This document shows, one piece after another, positions 15,472-24,789 of a stretch of DNA of 50,800 nucleotides. The position numbers and the translations under genes are program-made. Within the stretch, counting starts at the first letter, position 1; the number at the start of each line of letters is the position of its first letter. The notes under the pieces were generated by a model. That model was not told the DNA's origin. It saw only the letters and a list, made by a program, of their open reading frames with translations, and did no database searches. Origin of the DNA: Gammaproteobacteria bacterium (lineage in GTDB: Bacteria > Pseudomonadota > Gammaproteobacteria > Thiohalomonadales > Thiohalomonadaceae); NCBI GenBank assembly GCA_003252455.1, contig QKED01000059.1:1-50800 (forward strand), given 5' to 3'.

Positions 15472-17973
15472 TCAGACGATGGTGGTTTCCTGAGCTACAG
15501 CGACCTGCGCCATCACCTCGTCGTACAACTCAACAGAGACATCGGGTACAGCGATGGAGATAATCAGTGCATACCTAGCATCACTCTCGTATCTCTTCTG
15601 TGCCTTGCGCGTCTTCCACCAGCCCTGGGCGGGGTAGACCGCAACCTGCCCCCGCGCTGCCAACTCTGAGGCCTTCCCATGCCAAACATCCTTGTGGATT
15701 GAGCCTTTGTGACGGAAGTCAGAGCCCAGCAACCAGTTGGGATCCTTGGGAGCCGATGTCTTCCCCTCCTCTTCATCACGGGCAGCTTTGTTGATGCGTT
15801 TGACGAAGGCATCGGGCGACTCAAGTGTTCTTTTGACGTCAAAGCGGAGGTTGTGGCTCTGATAGCTGTATGCGCCTGTCACTACCCTGCTGGATGGGTT
15901 GGGCTCGATGAAATAGGAGAGAGTGACCGTCATCTCGACCTCAACCTCGCCGAGCGCTGCGAGCGATTCTTTGGGCCATGGGAGGTCATGCAGATGCATG
16001 TCACGGGTCTTCACGTCACCTTTACGTTTCTCGAAGGGCTGCAAGGAGTCCTCAATGATCAGAGATAGAGAGTTGTTGGCACTCCAGAGCGCCTTCTCCA
16101 TGTTCGGTACACCATAGCCCACGCAACGTACGCGGTGATGCGCCTGTTGGCGCTCTGTGTTGCCATGCACGAACTGCTTTTTCATCGCCTCGGTCCACTC
16201 GGCTGAGTGGACGATGAGCGCGCGTATGGTCTCTGGCCAGTATTGCGGGTATTGCGCGTAGAGCTTTGCGGCAAAGCGAGCGGCTAGCGCTGTGGCTGCA
16301 CTGGTTGCATAGGAGGTCGAGAAGTGTCGGTCTACAGGACTGTGGTGTGTGGTGAGAAGACACAGGCTAGGGATGGTGGCACAGGCGTATTTGTCTTGTC
16401 CCACGTTGCCACCCTCGAACACCACTTCAGGTTTTATCGGAGCCTTTTTCTCCCATGTAACCGAAGTGGTGCTATGGGGCGACAGGCCACCCAGCGGCGC
16501 TAATGGCACATATGCATCGCAGTCGTCTTCGGTGATATGCACCTTGTTGGTGTACGCACCAATGGTTAGTGCATTCCATGCCTGCCCAGGGTCATGAATG
16601 TCTTGTAGGAGGTTGTAGCCTGGATATTGCTTCATATCAACCAGGCTGCCATCACTGTTACCAGCGGAAAGCGCTATCAGCCTAGGGCTCTCCCCATCGC
16701 CGATGTAATCCACAGCCAAATTATCTACTGCTGCAGACCATGCAGAGGGGCGTCCTTGGTCTCGGGTATCTATAGCGCTGACGGCCATGGCGAAAACGCG
16801 CGTACGATGTGGTTCCTGGATCTCAGGTAGAGTGACGCCGATTGTGGTCAGAGTACCTAGGAGCTTGTCTTTGTTGTCACCCGGTGCTCTCAACACTTTG
16901 GATGACTCGATGCGGTGCTCGACATGTACGATGGCGTCGGCTTCCAGTGCGGTGGTGAGATCGCCCCAAACAGCCAGACCCGCCATACCAGTACCGTGGC
17001 CATTTTCATCGGTTGGCTCCCAATCAGCATCGATGGCATGCAGGTCCTCTGGGCTGAGGAAGGGTTTCAGGAGCTTGTGTCCGGCATTCACGCCGGTATC
17101 TAGGATGCAGATGTAGGGCGGGTCTGCGTCCTCATCGGGAAGGGATAGGCGTGAGAGCAGCTCGTCAGACCACTCGCGCTGCTCTTCCAGGGTCAACTTG
17201 TCGAAGAAGGCTGCGGTCTCCTTGGCCATGCGCAGCTCTGAGATGGAGTTGAGCAACAGGGCGTTCGAAGCGAATTGGCGGCGACTGCCTCTGGCGTGGA
17301 GGACCGTCCTCTCGGGAAACTCAAGCGTGTATTGGGATACGGTGATACCCGTTGCCGTGGCGAAGCGCGTGAATTCAGCCAATACCGCCCTTCGGTTACC
17401 CCGCACAGGCAGCCAGACTTCCCACCAGAAGGCGTGGTCATGGTTTTCCGGTAGGAGGGTTGGTTCATCGGTCCACAGCGCTTCCAAAGCCGCTACGCGG
17501 AAGGATTCGATGGCGTCGATCAGGACTCGGTTGTCACGCGGCTTGCCGGCTTTATCCCGCTTCTCATCAAGATAGGCTTGGAGCTTTTTCTCGATGACGT
17601 TCAGCTTGCCTTCCGGGACAAAGATGGTGGCGAAGGTCTTGTCAGCTAAGTGGGTGACGTTGAGCAGTTCGATCTGCTGACGGGCATCGGCGAGGCTTTC
17701 GACCGCTAGCTCTACACCGGGGAAGCTCTCAAACTCGACCTGGATGCCGATCATGGATTCCAGCTGTTGGCTCTGGGCCTCCTGCTGGAGTTCGGCCTGT
17801 TGCTGTGCGACTTGGGTGAGCTGCTTGGTGAGGGCTTGTCCGTGGCTTTGGCGATCTCTGTGCGGGACTTTGGTGGAGCTGCCGCCACCGCCCGCGGCTG
17901 ATGTGAATGGCAGACTACTGCCTGTTTTTCCAAGATAGATGTGGGGTTTGAGAGTCTTTTCGTCGCTCGCCAC
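15472..17973 (-). CDS. Subtilisin-like (S8) serine protease, IetS-like
   Basis: 833 residues, no signal peptide, so probably cytoplasmic. The N-terminal ~280 residues include a Gln-rich coiled coil (~50-70) and helices of unknown fold. The S8 domain follows with D292 (YICILDTGVNAGH), H326 (DENGHGTGM), oxyanion N439 (LSAGNSDG) and S554 (FSTSYATSAA). A ~250-residue C-terminal region is beta-rich. The AAA ATPase gene lies 8 bp upstream in the same operon. S8 protease plus AAA ATPase matches the IetAS pair, known from Agrobacterium plasmids as a stability/incompatibility module and later reported as an anti-phage system. The triad is intact. Confidence 0.88.
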   Translation of the reverse strand: MASDEKTLKPHIYLGKTGSSLPFTSAAGGGGSSTKVPHRDRQSHGQALTKQLTQVAQQQAELQQEAQSQQLESMIGIQVEFESFPGVELAVESLADARQQIELLNVTHLADKTFATIFVPEGKLNVIEKKLQAYLDEKRDKAGKPRDNRVLIDAIESFRVAALEALWTDEPTLLPENHDHAFWWEVWLPVRGNRRAVLAEFTRFATATGITVSQYTLEFPERTVLHARGSRRQFASNALLLNSISELRMAKETAAFFDKLTLEEQREWSDELLSRLSLPDEDADPPYICILDTGVNAGHKLLKPFLSPEDLHAIDADWEPTDENGHGTGMAGLAVWGDLTTALEADAIVHVEHRIESSKVLRAPGDNKDKLLGTLTTIGVTLPEIQEPHRTRVFAMAVSAIDTRDQGRPSAWSAAVDNLAVDYIGDGESPRLIALSAGNSDGSLVDMKQYPGYNLLQDIHDPGQAWNALTIGAYTNKVHITEDDCDAYVPLAPLGGLSPHSTTSVTWEKKAPIKPEVVFEGGNVGQDKYACATIPSLCLLTTHHSPVDRHFSTSYATSAATALAARFAAKLYAQYPQYWPETIRALIVHSAEWTEAMKKQFVHGNTERQQAHHRVRCVGYGVPNMEKALWSANNSLSLIIEDSLQPFEKRKGDVKTRDMHLHDLPWPKESLAALGEVEVEMTVTLSYFIEPNPSSRVVTGAYSYQSHNLRFDVKRTLESPDAFVKRINKAARDEEEGKTSAPKDPNWLLGSDFRHKGSIHKDVWHGKASELAARGQVAVYPAQGWWKTRKAQKRYESDARYALIISIAVPDVSVELYDEVMAQVAVAQETTIV

Positions 17974-17981
17974 GTTTGCCC

Positions 17982-18974
17982 TTACCGGTGCGCCGAATGG
18001 CTCATTCGCCTTCGATCCTTGAGGGCTGACTCTACCATCTCAGTAGTGACAGTGTCATGGTCCTCAATCAGGAGGGTCTTGATGGCGTCTTTGGCGGCGA
18101 GTGTGACCTCGGCGCTGCTGAGTCCCTCGGCTTCATGGGCCAGCGCCTTCCAGTCGAAACCTTTGACGACGTACTCGGAGAGGCGACCTCGGAGTAGTGC
18201 GACAACTTCGTCCTGATCGGGCAGTTGGTACTTGATGACGTCGTCGAAGCGCCGAAAGAGCGCGTAGTCGAGAATTTGCGCGTGGTTGGTGGCACAGACG
18301 ATGACGCTGGTGGAGTCGTCCTGCTCAATCATCTGCAGGAAACTGTTGAGGATGCGGCGGGCCTCGCCGACGTCATTCGGTGATGTGCGATGGGTGCCGA
18401 GGGCGTCGAACTCATCAAAGAAGTAGACGCCGCGCACCTCGCTGATGGCATCGAAGACTTGGCGCAGCTTGGCCGAGGACTCGCCCATGAATTTGGTGAT
18501 GACGGCATCGAGGCGGACCTGGAAGAGCGGGTAGCCCAGCTCGCTGGCGAGGACCGATGCGGTGAATGTCTTGCCCGTTCCGGGTGGTCCGACCAAGAGG
18601 AGCTTGCGGCGTGGGGAGAGGCCATGACTTTTCAGCTTGGTGACATGGCGCTGCTCTCGGATGACGCGGTTGAGCTGCTCTTTGATCTCGGGGCTGGTAA
18701 CGAGGTCGTTGATCCGCGCATGGGGTGCGGTGGCATAGAGGAGGCCAGAGGCATCCTTGAGCCCCTTGGCGATGGGGATCGGGGTTGCAGATTTGGTGCG
18801 CTTCCGGGCCTGCTGGACGATGTCGCGGATCTCCAGTGCCAGTTTGCCATGGCCAATCCTCGCCTCATGGGCAGCCAGCTGCATCGCGACCGAGACGAAG
18901 TGGTCGTCGTCTCCCTCTACGTGGGAGAGCAGCAGTGCTTTGAGCTGGTCTGAACTGGCCATTGTCGGAACCAT
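17982..18974 (-). CDS. AAA-family ATPase, IetA-like
   Basis: 330 residues. An N-terminal helical region (~1-95) precedes a classic AAA module: Walker A GPPGTGKT (129-136), Walker B YFFDEFDAL (184-192), sensor 1 Asn in VCATNHA (N230) and arginine fingers in LFRRFDDVI (R241/R242). The C-terminal lid contains LSSAEVTLAAKDAIK. Either ATG 18974 or ATG 18962 could be the start. The protease follows after 8 bp, so the two are co-transcribed. In IetAS the ATPase acts as the partner or antidote of the protease. No phage or transposon genes flank it. Confidence 0.9.
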   Translation of the reverse strand: MVPTMASSDQLKALLLSHVEGDDDHFVSVAMQLAAHEARIGHGKLALEIRDIVQQARKRTKSATPIPIAKGLKDASGLLYATAPHARINDLVTSPEIKEQLNRVIREQRHVTKLKSHGLSPRRKLLLVGPPGTGKTFTASVLASELGYPLFQVRLDAVITKFMGESSAKLRQVFDAISEVRGVYFFDEFDALGTHRTSPNDVGEARRILNSFLQMIEQDDSTSVIVCATNHAQILDYALFRRFDDVIKYQLPDQDEVVALLRGRLSEYVVKGFDWKALAHEAEGLSSAEVTLAAKDAIKTLLIEDHDTVTTEMVESALKDRRRMSHSAHR

Positions 18975-19468
18975 TCTTTGGTGTTTAAGGGGCGTTTAAC
19001 GCCGCAGTCACCCGGAGTGATGCTTAATCCTAGCAGGACGGCGACATAGGCAATCCCGCCCTGCAAGTGTACTTTCATTTTGATTTGCCTTCCTTGTTTT
19101 TTCGTCGAGCGGTTCAGTTTGATCCATGAATATCAATATGTTACTTAATGAAATTCCGTGAGTTGGTTGTTGCTATGCGCATCGCTCGGCATATGTACAA
19201 CACTTGATACGTGAGGTTCTTACGCTAGGGTGAGGGGAGAATGGATCGGCTGCCATCGGGTTGGATGAGATAGCGTCCGGCGGGGAGGCAGGGCTGACGG
19301 GTCCATGTCTTGGGTATCCTTTACATACGATGAGAACCTGCGTTCATGTTAAATGCAGGCTTTAACATGGCGCAGGTTCGGTGTTGTTATTAAAGGATGA
19401 GATACAACTTTTCTGAGGCTAGGGTGTTTGCAAGGGGCGGGACGGCCTAGTGACCGCCCCTCCCAGCA
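18975..19468. other. 494-bp non-coding gap, AT-richer than surroundings
   Basis: It lies between the ATPase start and the VIT/vWA stop, with both neighbours on the minus strand. No convincing gene was seen on either strand. It should contain the promoter of the ATPase-protease operon; a T-rich segment at 19080-19110 and an AT-rich one at 19120-19160 are candidates. A long hairpin at 19334-19379 is described separately. Confidence 0.6.
19334..19379. repeat. Long near-perfect inverted repeat (hairpin)
   Basis: Left arm GAACCTGCG-TTC-ATGTTAAA, right arm TTTAACAT-GG-CGCAGGTTC; the outer 9 bp and inner 8 bp pair perfectly, with only a small internal bulge, around a 7-nt loop TGCAGGC. No T-run follows on either strand, so it is not a simple terminator. 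It may be an operator, a recombination site or a structured RNA. Confidence 0.75.
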
Positions 19469-21511
19469 TCAGCCCGCTTGGCGCCTACGCCACAGCGCCA
19501 GCGGCAGCAGCAGGCCAAGCAGCCAGACCCCAAACGCGCCACCCCCACTACTCCCCCCACTCAGCGAGGCGCGTGGACCGTTGAACATCGGTTGGGCGCT
19601 ATCCACGCGGCGGTTCTGCACCGGGGCGGCGGCGCGCTGTTGGGCGGCTTGCTGTTCGATGGCGCGGCGGTCGCGGTTGTCGCGCTTGATGCCGTAGGCG
19701 GCGAACTGCTCTTCGCGCAGGACGAGCATGGAGGTGTAGTCGGTGACCAGGCCGTGGCTGAGGGCGAGGTCGGTGATGGCCTGTTCGATTTCGGCGTCGA
19801 CGCCGAAGTCGTCCATCTTCTGTTGCAGCTGTTCGATGCGGGCGAAGGCCCAGAGGCGGGTCAGTTCGGGGTTGGCCTCGGCCTGGTTGGGGAAGTCGAA
19901 GCGGGTGGTGTAGACGCGCTTGGCGCCGCCCGCCTGGCCGCTGAGGGTCACTTCGGCCTGACCGCCTTTACGGTAGTGGCCGAGCAGGACGAGCTGTTCG
20001 CCACGGTAGAGGCTGGGGATGGGGGCGGGGGTGAGGTCGCGCACCTCGACACCGTCGATCTCGACGCGGATGTCGCGCAGGGCCTGGTGGTTGACCTTGC
20101 TCACGGCGGTGAGGATCTGCCCGACCATGTCGTCGGCGTTGCTCACTTCTTGGTAGAAGCCGTTGGAGTGGCGGGTGAGGCCGTCGAGCAGCGGGCGGTT
20201 GGCGCTGTTGCCCATGACGAAGGTGAAGAGGCGCACGTCGCGGCGCTTTAAGAGTTCGATGAATCGCTTTTGCTCGGTCTCGCCGACGTTGGCCACGCCG
20301 TCGGTGACCAGGACGATGGCGCTGGTGCGGTCGGCGTCGAGGTCGTCGAGCCCCTGTTTGAGCCCGGCGTAGAGGTTGGTGCCGCGGTCGGGGGTGATGG
20401 CGCGCAGGTCGGCGATGGTCTGGCGCAGGTTTTCGGGGCTGACGGCGGTGTAGCCTGAGGTGAGTTCGCGGGCGCGGTCGTTGAACAGGATGATGCGGTA
20501 GCGGTCGCCGCTGCCGAGCTTGCCGAGGGCGCGCTCGACGCCGTCGAGCAGGGTGGCGTATTTGCCCTGCATGGAGCCGGAGATGTCGAGGACGAAGGCG
20601 AAGTCGCGGCCCTGGTTGAGCGGCTTGAGGTCGTCTGCCGGGGTGAGCACGAGCATGAAGGTGCCTGTCTTGTCGCCCGCGCCCTTGTAGGCGGTGAGTT
20701 CGACGCTGCCGGGCAGGCCGTCTTGGTGGCGCCAGTAGACCAGCAGGTCTTGGCTCAGGTCGAACACGGCGCTGTTGCTGGCCTGGGCGGTGCCCTCTTT
20801 GGGCTGGCTGGCGCCGCTCTCCAGCAGCAGCTCCCACTCGCCGGGGCCGTTCTGCGTCAGTTGTGCGCCGGGCTGGTTGGGCATGCGCAGGCCGTCCACC
20901 GGGAAGGCGCTACGCAGTACGAGGTGGAAGCGGAAGTGGCGCTGCACGGCGCTGGTGTGGGTCCAGAAGGCGAGTTTGTCGGCGTCGACGCCGCCCTCTT
21001 CGAGGGGGTAGAGGTAGCGGCCCATGCCGTGGTCGATGTGCGCGGGCTGGAGGTAGACCAGGCGCACGCGGGTCTCGGCCTTGGGGCGCACCGGGGCGAC
21101 GTGGGTGTCGAAGGTCTTGTAGCTGTCCTGTTCGGTGAGCCCGGCGTCGCGCCCGGCGGCCTTCTCTTGCTGGTAGATCTCACGGGCGCGCTGCTTCTCG
21201 ACCACCTCACCGACCACCGGCTGGCCGTCGATCCAGAGGGTGAACTCGGCCAGCGCCGCCTTGCTTGGCAGGGGGAAGCTGTAGGTCGCCTCCAGCGCCT
21301 GGTCATGGGGGTTGTAGAAGGTCTGTTCGACGGTGGTGGTGGCGTAGCCGTCTTCGACCACCACCTCGACCTGGTGGTCGCGGATCTCCAGCGGCGGGAT
21401 GGAGCCGTCGAGTGGGGTGAGCAGCCCGGCGGCGTGGCCGAGCGGGGCGAGTAGGAGTAGCAGTAGGCCGAGGATGAGGCTCGGCAGCGGGCGTGGGTGC
21501 GACATGGACAT
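19469..21511 (-). CDS. VIT and vWA domain surface protein (marine proteobacterial sortase-target type)
   Basis: 680 residues. A signal peptide ends at ..APLGHA. A VIT domain (~36-165) follows, with VEQTFYNPHDQALEATYSFPLP and EKQRAREIYQQEKAAGRDAG. The vWA domain (~303-480) has the MIDAS motif DISGS (309-313), GTNLYAGL and LVTDGVANVG. The C-terminus is a Gly/Ser stretch (SGGSSGGGAFG), one hydrophobic helix (VWLLGLLLPLALW) and basic RRRQAG. The overall plan matches the family TIGR03788, but no LPxTG-like motif is seen and no sortase gene is nearby; the tail looks more like a GlyGly-CTERM rhombosortase signal. Likely an anchored adhesive or binding protein. Confidence 0.85.
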   Translation of the reverse strand: MSMSHPRPLPSLILGLLLLLLAPLGHAAGLLTPLDGSIPPLEIRDHQVEVVVEDGYATTTVEQTFYNPHDQALEATYSFPLPSKAALAEFTLWIDGQPVVGEVVEKQRAREIYQQEKAAGRDAGLTEQDSYKTFDTHVAPVRPKAETRVRLVYLQPAHIDHGMGRYLYPLEEGGVDADKLAFWTHTSAVQRHFRFHLVLRSAFPVDGLRMPNQPGAQLTQNGPGEWELLLESGASQPKEGTAQASNSAVFDLSQDLLVYWRHQDGLPGSVELTAYKGAGDKTGTFMLVLTPADDLKPLNQGRDFAFVLDISGSMQGKYATLLDGVERALGKLGSGDRYRIILFNDRARELTSGYTAVSPENLRQTIADLRAITPDRGTNLYAGLKQGLDDLDADRTSAIVLVTDGVANVGETEQKRFIELLKRRDVRLFTFVMGNSANRPLLDGLTRHSNGFYQEVSNADDMVGQILTAVSKVNHQALRDIRVEIDGVEVRDLTPAPIPSLYRGEQLVLLGHYRKGGQAEVTLSGQAGGAKRVYTTRFDFPNQAEANPELTRLWAFARIEQLQQKMDDFGVDAEIEQAITDLALSHGLVTDYTSMLVLREEQFAAYGIKRDNRDRRAIEQQAAQQRAAAPVQNRRVDSAQPMFNGPRASLSGGSSGGGAFGVWLLGLLLPLALWRRRQAG

Positions 21512-21540
21512 GGTTGTCTCCTTGTGCGGTTCGATTATTG

Positions 21541-21646
21541 TGAACGGCGTTTAATAAGCCGCCCAAAAAGGCCCCTCTCAGGGGCCGGTCAGTGGTGCAT
21601 GAACATTGTTCAATTAGACTCTAGCGCCATATTGAGCGTTGTTCAA
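21541..21646. promoter_or_regulatory. Three operator-like palindromes, consensus TGARC-N3-GTTYA
   Basis: TGAAC-GGC-GTTTA (21541-21553), TGAAC-ATT-GTTCA (21600-21612) and TGAGC-GTT-GTTCA (21633-21645, extended by flanking T and A). All share a 13-bp dyad. They lie between the divergent VIT/vWA and msrA genes. The size and shape fit a TetR- or LexA-like dimer site, though the spacing differs from known LexA boxes. Confidence 0.55.
21565..21586 (-). terminator. Intrinsic terminator-like hairpin (minus strand)
   Basis: Reading minus, GGCCCC-TGAGA-GGGGCC is followed by TTTTT. It lies between the operator sites and the start of the VIT/vWA gene (54 bp downstream), so it would end transcripts coming from the promoter side before the gene, as an attenuator, or block antisense transcription. 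Confidence 0.55.
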
Positions 21647-21749
21647 TAACCGTCTATCGGTTGCTGAGGGGCCTCTGCGGTTTAAAACCATTCCCAGTGA
21701 CACCATGCTGGCAGGAGCCCCAGCCCCTAGTCGTCCTCCGAGGTGAGCC

Positions 21750-22391
<642 letters not shown>

Positions 22392-22478
22392 GCGGGGGCG
22401 CCACACGCCGCGGGAGGCGATATACTGCGGCGGTAGACCCGCTGCTGCCCCCTGTCGCCACGGTAGGCCGAGACCCGC

Positions 22479-24599
22479 ATGCGCCACCTTCTCCCCCGAT
22501 TGCCCCGTCGCTGGCTGCTCTGGCTGTTCGTGCTGCTGCTCCCGGTCGACGTCTATGCCCTCGATATCACCGAGGCCTCCCTCGACGGGGTCGACCTCAC
22601 CCCGCACCTGCATGTGGTGCGTGACGCCGAGGGGGAGATGGAGGCGCGCGAGGTGCGCACCCTGGCGCTGAGCCAGGCGCCGTTCAGCGTGCAGCGGGGG
22701 CTGCTCAATCTGGGATACAACGACGCGGTGTGGTGGCTCGGCTTCGAGCTGCACAATCCGACTCAAGGCCTGCGCCGCCTGCTGGTGAGTGTCGACTTCC
22801 CACACCACGACAATCTCACCCTCTACCAGTTCGACGCGGAAAATCTGGTGAGGCGACAGCAGGGCGGTGACGACCTGCCCTTCGCCAATCGCGCCATCCC
22901 CTATCGCTACTTCTCCTTCCTCGTGGAGCTGCCGCCCGGGGCGCAGCAGCAGTACCTGTTGCGCGTGCAGAGCCACGATTCGCTGCAGTTGCCGCTGCGC
23001 CTGTGGGACCTGCCGCGTTTCACCGACCACGGTTTCAGCGAACAGTACCTGCTCGGCCTTTACTACGGCGTGATGCTGGTGATGCTGTTCTACAACCTGA
23101 TCATCTACTACCGCCTCAAGGTGGGGATCTACCTGCTCTACAGCGGCTACATCGGCAGCCTGCTGCTGGTGCAGCTCTGCATGGACGGCCTCGCCTTTCA
23201 GTACCTGTGGCCCGACTACCCCGAGGCGAGCAACCGCCTGACCCTCTTCTTCATCTACCTCACCGGGGCGGCGAGCATCGGCTTCAGTCGCCTGTTCCTC
23301 GCGACGCGCGCGCACCTGCCACGCTTCGACCGGCTGCTGCTGCTCGTCTATGTGCTCAATCTGGCCCTGGCCGGTGCCGCGTTGCTCACCGGCCACCCAC
23401 TGCTCAGCCCGCTGGCCGGCGCGAGCGCCGCCGCCGATGCCCTGTTGCTCTTCGTCACCGGTCTCTTCTCCCTGCGCGTGGGGGCGGCCTGGGCGCGCTA
23501 CTACCTCATCGCCTGGGGGGCCTTTCTCATCGGCACCTTCCTCGTGGCGGGCAAGGCGATGGGGCTGCTACCGAGCATGCTGCTGACCCACTACGGCATG
23601 CACTTCGGCTCGGCACTGGAGGTGGTGCTCTTCTCCTTGGGCCTGGCCGAGCGCATCAATGCCATGCGCCGCGAGAAGGAGCAGGCGCAGCTGGCGTTGA
23701 TGGAGAGCAAGCAGGAGGCGCTGGAGTTGCAACAACGCCTGACCCACGCCTATCAGCGCTTTGTGCCGCAGGAGTTTCTCGAACTGCTGGAGAAGCGCAG
23801 CATCCTTGATGTGGGGCTGGGGGATCAGGTGCAGCGCGAGATGACCATCCTCTTCTCCGACATCCGCTCCTTCACCAGCCTCTCCGAGCGCATGACCCCG
23901 GAGGAGAACTTCCGTTTCATCAACGACTACCTGGCCGCCGTCGGCCCGCTGGTGCGCCGTCACGGTGGTTACATCGACAAGTTCATCGGCGACGCGGTGA
24001 TGGCGCTCTTCAGCCGCAGTGCCTACGAATCGGTGAATGCCGCCATCGCCATGTTCGAGACCCTACGCGAGGAGCGCGACAAGGGGCGCTTTGGCGAGGT
24101 GCCGCTGGAGATCGGTGTGGGCATCAATACCGGCAGCATGATGCTCGGTACCCTGGGTGAGCACGATCGCATGGAGGGGACGGTGATCAGCGACGCGGTC
24201 AACCTCGCCGCGCGCCTGGAGGGGTTGACCAAGTTTTACGGTACCCCGCTGCTCATCAGCGAGCACACCCTGGCCGCGCTGGCGGGCGACGAGCGGCTGC
24301 ACACCCGTTTCATCGATCGCGTGCGGGTCAAGGGCAAGGCGCGGGCGGTGGAGATCTACGAGGTGTGCGATGCCGAGCCCGAGGCGGTGTGCCAGCGCAA
24401 GATGGCCCGCGCCGACGCCTATCGCCGTGCCTGGACGCTCTATCGGGGGGGCGAGTACCTGGCCGCCGAGGTGGCCTTTCGTGCCATCCGCGACCCGAAC
24501 CGGGAGGACCGCGCGGTGGAGGTGTTCATCGAGCGCTGCCGTCAAGCGCAGCTGCTCGGTGACGGGTGGGAGATGGATGGGGAGCTGATGGTCGATTGA
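22479..24599 (+). CDS. 7TM-DISM receptor with class III adenylate/guanylate cyclase domain
   Basis: 706 residues. Signal peptide, then a periplasmic 7TMR-DISMED2 domain (~25-180, with NLGYNDAVWWLGFELHNPTQ). Seven transmembrane helices (~185-395) follow, then a coiled coil (KEQAQLALMESKQEALELQQ) and a cyclase domain from ~445. Metal ligands appear in ILFSDIRSFTSLSERM and GYIDKFIGDAVMALF; the transition-state and base region is GVGINTGSMMLGTLGEHDRMEGTVISDAVNLAARLE. The product is probably cAMP, made in response to an external ligand, perhaps a carbohydrate. No partner gene is linked. Confidence 0.9.
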   Translation: MRHLLPRLPRRWLLWLFVLLLPVDVYALDITEASLDGVDLTPHLHVVRDAEGEMEAREVRTLALSQAPFSVQRGLLNLGYNDAVWWLGFELHNPTQGLRRLLVSVDFPHHDNLTLYQFDAENLVRRQQGGDDLPFANRAIPYRYFSFLVELPPGAQQQYLLRVQSHDSLQLPLRLWDLPRFTDHGFSEQYLLGLYYGVMLVMLFYNLIIYYRLKVGIYLLYSGYIGSLLLVQLCMDGLAFQYLWPDYPEASNRLTLFFIYLTGAASIGFSRLFLATRAHLPRFDRLLLLVYVLNLALAGAALLTGHPLLSPLAGASAAADALLLFVTGLFSLRVGAAWARYYLIAWGAFLIGTFLVAGKAMGLLPSMLLTHYGMHFGSALEVVLFSLGLAERINAMRREKEQAQLALMESKQEALELQQRLTHAYQRFVPQEFLELLEKRSILDVGLGDQVQREMTILFSDIRSFTSLSERMTPEENFRFINDYLAAVGPLVRRHGGYIDKFIGDAVMALFSRSAYESVNAAIAMFETLREERDKGRFGEVPLEIGVGINTGSMMLGTLGEHDRMEGTVISDAVNLAARLEGLTKFYGTPLLISEHTLAALAGDERLHTRFIDRVRVKGKARAVEIYEVCDAEPEAVCQRKMARADAYRRAWTLYRGGEYLAAEVAFRAIRDPNREDRAVEVFIERCRQAQLLGDGWEMDGELMVD

Positions 24600-24789
24600 G
24601 TGTCAGGCGGTAGGTAGGCACCTCCCGCCGAGTCGAAGGTCGCTGCACCTCGGGCGGTGCCCGGCAAGGCGGGCGGCTCTCCCTGGCGGACACCCTCTAC
24701 CCGAGACTCGGTGAGCCCCTGATACCGCACTCGACTCGACTCGACGCCGCGCCATCTGCGGCGGCGCGTGGACTTGGGACCCGTCGAGG

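Noticed and set aside
19334-19379. Intrinsic terminator or retron msr/msd
   Set aside because: No T-run on either strand for a terminator, and no reverse transcriptase gene nearby for a retron.
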